A stretch of DNA of 64,000 bases. It comes from Oegoconia quadripuncta. Lineage: Eukaryota; Arthropoda; Insecta; Lepidoptera; Autostichidae. The DNA lies in contig OX438750.1 in the NCBI GenBank assembly GCA_949316235.1, positions 2,928,501-2,992,500 on the forward strand. Direction: 5' to 3'. Below are positions 55,601 through 64,000 of this stretch, piece after piece. The translations under genes and the position numbers were made by a program. Under the pieces are notes generated by a model. That model was not told the DNA's origin. It worked only from the letters and a program-made list of their open reading frames with translations, and did not search any database. Each line of letters starts with the position of its first letter. Within the stretch, counting starts at the first letter, position 1.

Positions 55601-57980
55601 TTGTTAAAATGAAATTGTTGCAATATGAAAAAGTATTAATTTAGTTTGGTAGGAATCGACGCCGCCCCGTGGCAACATTAAGTTGGAGAATGCTAAGTAC
55701 TTTTATGATTTTTTTTCAGAGCATTTTTATTCTATTGGTCTCGATGTGAATTTAATGACTTCCATACAAACCTTAGGGCCTGCGCAGACACGACTTTTAG
55801 CATTGCTATCGCGCGTTGATGTAGCATCGCGTTTCGGCGATTTGCTGCGTTTGATCGCGTTATTGAAAAATTTGAGACATACACCTACCCTCATGGGTCC
55901 TGATTAATAAATTGAGTTGACATTAAAGCGTTTGGTAAATTTTGGCTTACCTACTGTCCGCCATTTTGAAAAAATATAAAATATCTCCAGCCTCGATTCT
56001 AAAACCTTAATTTCCCTTTGAGATTGCCCCTCAAATGCCAAAGCATGTAAAGTATGCAGAGTGTAGCGTTCGTCGGTGTATCAAGCATCCAAAAAGCCAC
56101 CGGCGCTAAAAGTACCGTGTCTGAGCCCTTAAAGTTCTGCATCTTTGTGAATAAATCGATACTTGAGAACCAACAAAGCAACTTCTCGAAAAAGTATTAA
56201 ATTAATTTAGAGCAATTCGAAATCCTCCAAAGTAGTAACAGAGTAACGCAATTGGCTGTTGATTTTAACCTCATCAAGATAGGAATAGACAGGGCCATTT
56301 TTATTACACGCCAAATTCAGCCGTATTTATCGTAATACGACTTTTAAAGTTGATCGAAATTTTAAAACGACTGACGTCCTTTTCAAACTGAGAAATCAAT
56401 CTGTGGCGAATATGAAGAAATATACTTAGGCCCGTATTAATAAACCGTTCTCAAGATTGACATGGCCTCAAGTTGACGCTTGAGAATCTGCTGCATATTA
56501 AAACAGCAACAGAAAAAATGGTCTTGAGACTGAGACGTGATCTCAATCTCAAGAACGCTTTATTAATACGAGCCTTAGAATAGCATATGCGCGCGCTGGT
56601 ACATTTCTTCAATTTGCACGCGAACTAGAACAATGGCGGATCAGTCTAAGTCAGGGGTTTAACCTCGATAGGCTCCAGAATGATAAATAATATACCCAAA
56701 GCTCAGGGGCGGGTTATTGCCCACGTAACATCCCCCTTTGGATCCGTTGTTCACTAGGAAATAAATGCGAAACTGTTACAAGTATCAAGTATGCCAAGGC
56801 ATATGTCTGCTTTCGTGTCCTATGTAGAAAAATGCTTATAGATAGATCAACGAGTGAGTTGTGCCATCTGAATTCTAAATGCTCTTACTGAATGTATTTC
56901 ATTCGAGTGAATACAGATCGTGAATTGCGTGTTTCCCTTTATAAAAACTGCGTTTTTTGACATTATACAGGTTCTTAGGGAGGTGATCGTTGAAATCATT
57001 TGGGACAATTTAAACTGAAATTTTAGTGCAGTCTTACGGCACACAAGACTTTTATTTAAAGGCAAAGGCAAATAGTTTGTAGTCCTATTCGATAATTTAG
57101 TAAAGCAAGGTACGTGTATTACTAGCTTTTGGCCGCAAGGCGTATGCGTCATTTGGGTAAGAGCTATGCCGAACCTAGTGACTAGATGCTCTTTCCACTC
57201 ACCTGTACCATGAGGCTTATGAACTCTATAAGTTGACAGTAGGCGAGAACGAAAGCAGGGGAAGTGCACAATAGATCCCGTTGGGTCGAGGTGCCTTTGG
57301 GGATATGTCCAACCCCACGGCCATTTATTAATTTATATTTTATTGTCCCAAGTAAAATTAAAGACACAAATAATCAATGTTTACCGCCTCCTCGTTGATT
57401 CACGATCTGTATATTATATTAATTATTGTCGTCCATTATCGCCTATTTACATGAAACATATGTGCCTGAACTGAAGCCTTATGTCTTAGATTTAATTGTT
57501 TTAAAGATATACAAGATGGAAATTTAAACACGGCGATTTTAAATATTGTAGAGAATATGTCACATTTCCTTAAAAATAATTGTAACAAAATTATTGTTAC
57601 ATGAAATGTGTTTGTGTGTCGTATTGAAGTTTACAGCCTGTATATGTTGTTGAAATTTGATATTTTAAATACTTTAGCGGCATAATAAATTATTGCTACG
57701 TACGAGGCTTATAATTTTAAATTTTTATGTTTATTTTAATAAATAGTTCGCTTTCCACTGTGTACTTGACATTGAAAGTCCAGTTATATTTGGCTTTTGC
57801 CGTCTATATGTAACATTTATTGTTATTGCCGTAGAAATTGGCAAAACGAACGACTTCAGTAAGCTTCCATTCTCTATCCCCAGAGGGCATCATTAGATCT
57901 TAAAAATATAAAAGTAAAATTATATTTTGTAAAAAATGAGCTCTTTCCTTAAGCTTGTGGTATATCATCACTTCCTCATA
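55601..57980. other. Gene-free flank or long 3' UTR
   Basis: Mostly unique sequence. A 141-bp inverted-repeat element (56437-56577) of the TTAATAAACC family is the only repeat seen. A 140-codon antisense frame (56847-57269) shows no domain and is not called. Confidence 0.45.
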
Positions 57981-57984
57981 CTAA

Positions 57985-58225
57985 ATATCAGACTATCAGA
58001 TGATAAACATCCCTGGACATAACCAGCTCGTTTATGCCAGGCTATTTCACAATTATTAATCATCAATTAAAAATCTTTTGTAATAAGAAAACCTATTTTT
58101 AAACGAGCAACCCCTCTAGTTTCTTACTTGAAAATTGTATTTTGAACAAGCAGTAGCTTAAAAAATGTAAAATTGACTATTTTAAGTGTACCCTGTGTAC
58201 TTATAAACATTTTTCTCTTTGAATT
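57985..58225 (+). mobile_element. LINE 3' end (same jockey-like family)
   Basis: Starts in the last ORF2 codons (ATCAGATGATAAACATCCCTG) and continues through TTTCACAATTATTAATC to the end of the 3' UTR (GTGTACCCTGTGTAC). Confidence 0.75.
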
Positions 58226-58672
58226 CCCAAAATTCGTTCTTTATTAAGTTATTACAGACACTATCGAATGATGCAATAATAGTGTTTTTTTTTTTTTTCT
58301 CAAAATCAACGATTTCGATTCCTGCCTAGGAATATTGAGTTCCCAAAAATCCAATGAAACAGTTTAGTTTTCATGGAATACGGACTCCTTTGAGTACTTT
58401 TCGCTATTCCTCATAGTTTTGGATTTGGTCATGCACGTGCACTTGAAAATTTCACCCTGTATACCAAATTTCATCCAAATCTGTTCATCAGTTTCGCCGC
58501 GATTGAGTAGCAACCAAACATCCAAGCATTCGCATTTATAATATTAGTTAGATATATTAGATACCTTTTAGTGGTCCTCTGATTTCTATCTAGAGTCGAA
58601 GGCTTGTGTTGTAAAGATAAGCGTTCCTATATGAATAGTGTTAAGAGCTAACATTTCTTGACTATTATACCG

Positions 58673-59208
58673 GATGATTTTTTTTACCGTAAGGAAAAAC
58701 ATAGGGCATATTAGGTAAGTGAATAGAAGGTATTGGCATATATTTAATTTTTTTAACATCATCAACGCACGCGCAGTTTGAGTCGCGATTTGCGACTGGC
58801 GGGATTCGTAGGAACCCTACGAAATTTATTTACAACTCATATTTTTTCCATTTTTTTTAATTTATATAATTTAATGTGATCGATGCGAGTGCGGAGTCTC
58901 CCACGTATTGTCTTGCCCCGCGTGTCCTGACAGCTGCACCTTTGACGACCTCCTTAACGCCACAGACAGTGCTGTTAGAGTGGCTAAGTTTTGGTCCAAT
59001 AAAATTTTAAACTTGCCTCGACACGAAAAGAAGAAGAATTTAATTATGTAATTATGTGGAATATGCTACAAACACGACCGTCAAATAACACGAAGATTTA
59101 TTCGATTATGGTTTAAAAAAAATTCCACTACCTATGCCAATACCTTCTATTTCACTTACCTAATATGTCCTATTTTTTTCCTTACAGTAAAAAAAAACTC
59201 CCCCGGTA
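58673..59208. mobile_element. Long-TIR MITE, best-preserved copy
   Basis: Bounded by ACCGGATGATTTTTTTTACC and its complement ending CCGGTAT, with inverted ends of about 80 bp. The adjacent 59209-59290 (GGCCCAGATGCA ... GTTCTCGTTTTATACGTC) also adjoins the copy at 11985, in reverse, so the true repeat is larger. Confidence 0.8.
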
Positions 59209-60221
59209 TGGGCCCAGATGCAAACAGATCGATGTAGGTGGCCCACATGGGCCTAATATAAGTTCTCGTTTTATACGTCATTAAATAAATGTGTAGAGTT
59301 TATTTGACGATTATAATTTATTTAGGCTACAAACACGATCGTCAAATGACACGAAGCTTTTTTTCGATAATGGCTTTAAAAAATAATTAAACTGCCCATG
59401 CCAATACCTTCTATTTCACTTGCCAAATTTGCCCTATTTTTGTATGTCCAGTTTTTCAGTCCAGTCCTTAGAAGCGTCACCGTTTGAAGCATAAGTGCTT
59501 AGTGGAAAGCCGGCTATAAATGATTTAAAACTAACAAAATGTGTAATTGTTACTTTTTTTTTTTTCACTTTATTGTACACAAACAAATGTTACTTTAACG
59601 AATTATAAGGTACACGCGTAGTATTGCCATTTCTTTTAGATATAAATTGTTTAATTTAGTATTTTTTTCTATAGAATTTAGTCGGTTGCATACAAAGTGC
59701 AATATTCGGACATGTTATAATTTACATAAATTTTGAACGTTTTGAAATGTACGTCGTTCAAAAAGCATTTAGATTTTTTTACTGAAGTTATTAAACTGGT
59801 AACGATTATCAGGAGACGTCCAACTTCAATGGTCGAGAAGCACGTTACGTGTCTCTCGTTGCGATAGAAGCTTGCTATCTCGTTCATGTTTTATGGGAGT
59901 GAGAAAGATCGCACGCTTCTACTTAAAGTGACTACGGGTCGTTCCGAGACCATAGGAATAAGTAAATGGTAATTTTGGAATCGTTCGATAATTGAACTTT
60001 GTCTGCGACTTGGAAAATATATTATATTTTTGTTTTTTTTTTTTTTTAAATAAATTATGTCCATTTTCAAATGAAAGTTTTCTATGACATTTCTTGTTAA
60101 AATTGGAACCTATTCAAACTGATCGTAATGACAAAAATCGATTGTATCACCAATTTTTTCGATTGTATCAATTGTATCAATTGATCGCCAATATAATTAG
60201 CGCCTGAGACAGCGCCATCTA

Positions 60222-60407
60222 GTTCCACATTAAGCTGAGGCTTGTATTAAGGATACTATACAATTATTTTTTTTTTTAATAAATAGATACATAAATGAAA
60301 ACATCCATAACTCGAGTACACATGTCCGCACTCATCATACAAACATATGCACCTAGCGGGATTCGAACCCGCGACCTTTTCTAACCGCTACACCAAACAG
60401 GTCATTG
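60222..60407 (-). mobile_element. SINE family A, shortened
   Basis: Tail (CAGCGCCATCTAGTTCC) and head (GGTTCGAATCCCGC on minus) with a reduced centre. Confidence 0.8.
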
Positions 60408-60409
60408 TG

Positions 60410-63400
60410 ATTGGTTTCCTTCTACAAAACTGGAAAAGACATCAGCATTTTTGGGCCAGTGTTTTGTCACCTAATAAAAGGTACACCTAAAAAAAGCCAG
60501 TACTAAAGACTATCAACTTAGCTATTCAAAAAATTTTTGGAACCTTAGTATAGTTATAAGAAATATTTGAAAATATCGCTCTCAGAAAACATTTTGGCTC
60601 ACAATCTATACAAAAACTAAATTCTTTCCAAAAAAAAAAAAAATAGACAAGTGACAACTGACATTTTTGACTGTGAGGTTATAGTTTAAGTAGGGATAAC
60701 AGCAACAGCGAGCGAGCGACGGACGACTCTGAAAAGAAAAAACAATTTTTCTTTGGCCTAGCATCTTGTTTCCATGCGTGAGAATGCATGTGGTTAATGT
60801 TGCCAGTATATAATTTCAAAGTTCCCCAAACCATATTTCAAACCTCTTTTGTTCTTTTCTAAAGTCCTTTAAAAATATATGTGTTAGGTTTTTAGCACGT
60901 CTGGTATTAAGAGTTCAAGACTATATTTATTAATTGAAGTGACAACAAACTGGCCCAAAGATGTATGGATCTGTGCTGTTGTCCTTTGCATTATTTGTAT
61001 ATTCTGAATTTTGGTGAACATAAATAGATTAAAACATTACATTTCATTATTACACAACGGAAAAGAAAATATACATATACAGAAAGTTGGTCAGATTAGA
61101 ACATACAATTTGGCAACCTTTTTACTAAAACCAACCTTTGGATATAAAAAGATATGTATAATTAATTACAATGGGTATAATGACAATATGTTTGAAATAG
61201 GCATTTTGTGCTATATTAAATAAGATTGCAGGTACTAGCTAATTTCACCTGTTATATTATCATACGTATCTTTACCATTGTATTCCAATTATATTATTAT
61301 TTTTCTTTTAAATTATTTATTAACATGATATGATATATCTGTTCATATTGTATTATTATTTATTTATGACATTTATTCATATTATATTATTATTATTTAT
61401 GTCATTTACTTATATCATTTGATCTCTAAAATTTTCGGTCATGTATTAATTTATTGTGTAATAGTATTTATTAATTAATAGTTGTTTTAATTATTGTCAG
61501 AATTTCTTATCTTAAACCAGCCCTGCTAACAACATCCAATACATTTTCGTCTAATTTTCCGAGGAATTCATCAGTGAGAGATCACACATTGGGGGGGGTT
61601 AATATTCATGTGGTTTTAATCTGAGTGACGTGATGAATCTCTATGCGGTGGTCTATGATTATATTTGATCATTGTCTGTTAATTGATTGGCATTGCTTGT
61701 CAGTTCATAATGTGTATGTAGGCATTAGTGAATTAAAGCCTTTTATTCAGATAATGCGGCTTATCCTTTACACTGAGGTTCAAGGTAGCAATAGTCCCAT
61801 AGCTTGGGGCCCCAAAAGGCCCGAAATCGAGTACTTTGTAGGAGTTATGATGGAAAGAGTGTGGACGCAGAAATTCATAAAGATATTGATTTAGTTAATA
61901 TCCTGAATAGGTTCTAATTTTAATCATCACAAAGCATACTGTGGACAGAATACAATTTTATACAAACTCTTTTGCTTGTACAATAAACTTTTTAAATTAT
62001 AAAATCAATGTGTAATTTGGATGAGTTTTGTTTTACATTTAAAAATAACGCTGTAATACAAATTATGTAATAATTTAGACATTTTTACTGTTATACTTTT
62101 CATGTCTGCCGCATTGAATAAATGTCATAGAGTTATATGTAAAGTGAATAATCAAACACAAAGAGAAGACTTGCCAAAGAAAGAAAGAAAGAAAAAATTC
62201 TTTATTGTACACAGCTTAAAAATATACACAGTGATATTATTTTAACCAAAGTTATTTTCGTAGCTTAATTATGTGGGTACACATAGAAATACAAATATTA
62301 CCACCGCCAATCAATTCTACACACAACGAAGCGCGGTGAAAACAAAAGCGCGGTTAAGGCAGATGTTTCATATTGGCCTTTATGTCCTCCCTTTGTGTTT
62401 GATTAAAAAGTCATTCCTATAAATTTATTTAACAAAGCTGCCTCCATTGTAGTAGTTCACACTAAAAACCACCTTTTATAGAAGGTCGTGTAATAAGATA
62501 CTGTATTATAATACAAATACAAGCAATTTTAACAAGTGTACATAATAGCACTGCTACAATTTGACTTGCTTCCATTACCATTCTTCCATTTTCCGTTAAA
62601 TTTCGCCAAAAATATTAGAATAATCAAACTGCGGTAACTTGAGCGCACACTTGCACTTTGAAATTGGTTGGGATTCGTGTAATTTACAACGTTTAGATAT
62701 GGATTATGAATTTTTCAAAAGGAAAACTATTTTTTATTTCTCACCTGGCAAGTTAGTTTCGATGTCAACGAAATAGGGTCTTTTTGGCGGGAACTGGGCG
62801 AGTGATGTTGCATTTTTGTTTTTATTTCTTGAAATTTGAGCAGTTTGAGTCGTGAAGCTTAATAAGCAGATTATTGCGCAGCAAAAGTCAGTGATGGTGT
62901 GCAAGTGAAGGGAAGTGTAAATTAAAGTGCGTAACAAAGCTTGCGAGTTCCCACAAGAAGCTTCGTGTTTAGGCTTTACTGCCAAGCCGTAATTTAAAAA
63001 AAAAATCTACGAAATAGTTGCTTGATGTTTCCACTCTGAATACCTATTGATTTTTGACAATCGAATGCTTAATTCCAGACATTTAAAATTGTTTTAAAAT
63101 TTGATATGACTGGGGGTCCAGTTTATATATTTCAAATTTTTAGAATGACTTGCATAATTTTTGATTGTGATGAAGGCATCTCTGTTCTGTTTCAATCTTT
63201 TGGGAAATCAATATCTATTTCTAAATAATGACTTGTTTGAAACCAAAATTGTCGCGTGTGCGCTCCTAATGCCAACATTTAGATAGTACTATGTATAATA
63301 ATTTATATTCGCAAAATAATCGTATACTGTAAACGAGATACATGTAAATACAATGTTACGTTTCTTATATGCTTTTGTTATTTCAAAAGAAAAACTAGGG

Positions 63401-64000
63401 CTCCGCGTTATTTACACCAAAAAAACTACCCCTAAATACGCTACTGGTGCATTTGTAAATATGTTCTTCGCGCACACAATTATGGCATAGTACAGTCGAA
63501 ATACGATAAGTGAAATTTGGTTTGTGTATTTTTGCCAGGTAAAACATGCTACCACAAATGCATTTTACCCACACGGCGATCGTCACTTATTATTATATTT
63601 TTTACATAAAAAAGATTTAAGAGCCATGCTCTTGTCGGTGGAGATTTTTCCATATCTCTCTGGTCTCCGCCTTCCTCTTGACCTCCTGATACACCTGAAC
63701 AATATACGTTCGTAATCAGGAGTGGTGTGACCAGTAAACAAGAATTACTCATCTTCACTTAACATCAGGTGTAATTGAGGTCAAATACCAACCCGTTTAG
63801 CATAAAAAAAACACGAATGAAATTTCACCCTGTATATCTGATATCGTTTAAGCCTTTGAGCGCCACGCCGGTCACCGGTGACCGGGAAACAATTGATTTT
63901 CAATTGCGTCTGCGTCGCGGTAGTTAACGTGTTAAATAAGGCACACATAACGCGGAGTCCTTTTTTTCGGATCCATAACTACGACATATTATAGATATGA
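60410..64000. other. Downstream region, no gene recognised
   Basis: AT-rich DNA. Repeat traces: a LINE-like tail at 61015-61240 (related to 12706-12900), the AT-rich repeat (61250-61435), a SINE C end (63746-63812) and an 18-bp palindrome (63868-63885). Short frames (for example 61643-61894, 62734-62985) show no family motif. Confidence 0.5.
63868..63885. repeat. Perfect 18-bp palindrome
   Basis: CCGGTCACCGGTGACCGG, in a GC-rich patch inside AT-rich DNA. No associated element is identified. Confidence 0.85.

Noticed and set aside
56847..57269. 140-codon antisense frame downstream of slik
   Set aside because: No recognisable domain or splice context; more likely chance within a unique flank or long 3' UTR.

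Overview
The window is AT-rich animal DNA of insect type, most likely from a butterfly or moth (Lepidoptera). The evidence is large introns filled with tRNA-derived SINEs, jockey-like LINE tails and short terminal-inverted-repeat elements, moth-type repeat phrases, and one long conserved gene split into many short GT-AG exons. There is no bacterial gene organisation, CRISPR array, operon or rRNA. The species cannot be fixed from sequence alone.

Layout. 1-10.7 kb is upstream sequence without a recognised host gene. It holds a tandem duplication, a complete mariner transposon (2544-3825), an OTU-protease-like fragment cut off by a 230-bp inverted repeat that carries a piece of a LanC-like (WCHGAPG) gene, a triplicated 118-bp repeat, SINEs and LINE tails. 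10.8-55.5 kb is a single plus-strand gene, an SLK/LOK-type STE20 kinase (slik in flies). I reconstructed it as 26 coding exons totalling 5,016 nt (1,671 codons plus stop); every junction is GT-AG and the phase is kept throughout. Its large first intron holds a small antisense single-exon membrane-protein ORF (16017-16397), a 6 x 96-bp array, a 31-bp minisatellite and several mobile elements. Later introns hold a 5'-truncated LINE with an open reverse transcriptase frame (42.3-44.2 kb), many SINEs and several families of short inverted-repeat elements. 55.6-64 kb is downstream sequence with repeats and no convincing gene.

How it works together. The kinase has an N-terminal catalytic domain with all key residues (exons 2-7), a long low-complexity middle (exons 8-17), a C-terminal coiled-coil region of the SLK/LOK type (exons 18-25) and a Ser/Arg-rich tail (exon 26). 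By family knowledge it phosphorylates ERM proteins such as moesin at the cell cortex. Everything else in the window is transposon-derived or unassigned, apart from the nested antisense ORF.

Most unusual observations: intron 23 carries a minisatellite built from copies of its own upstream exon end and 5' splice site; exon 11 has a 30-bp coding repeat that yields decapeptides; a foldback structure carries a LanC-like exon fragment; a mariner is intact in frame; and a 96-bp satellite has each unit starting with the head of a SINE.
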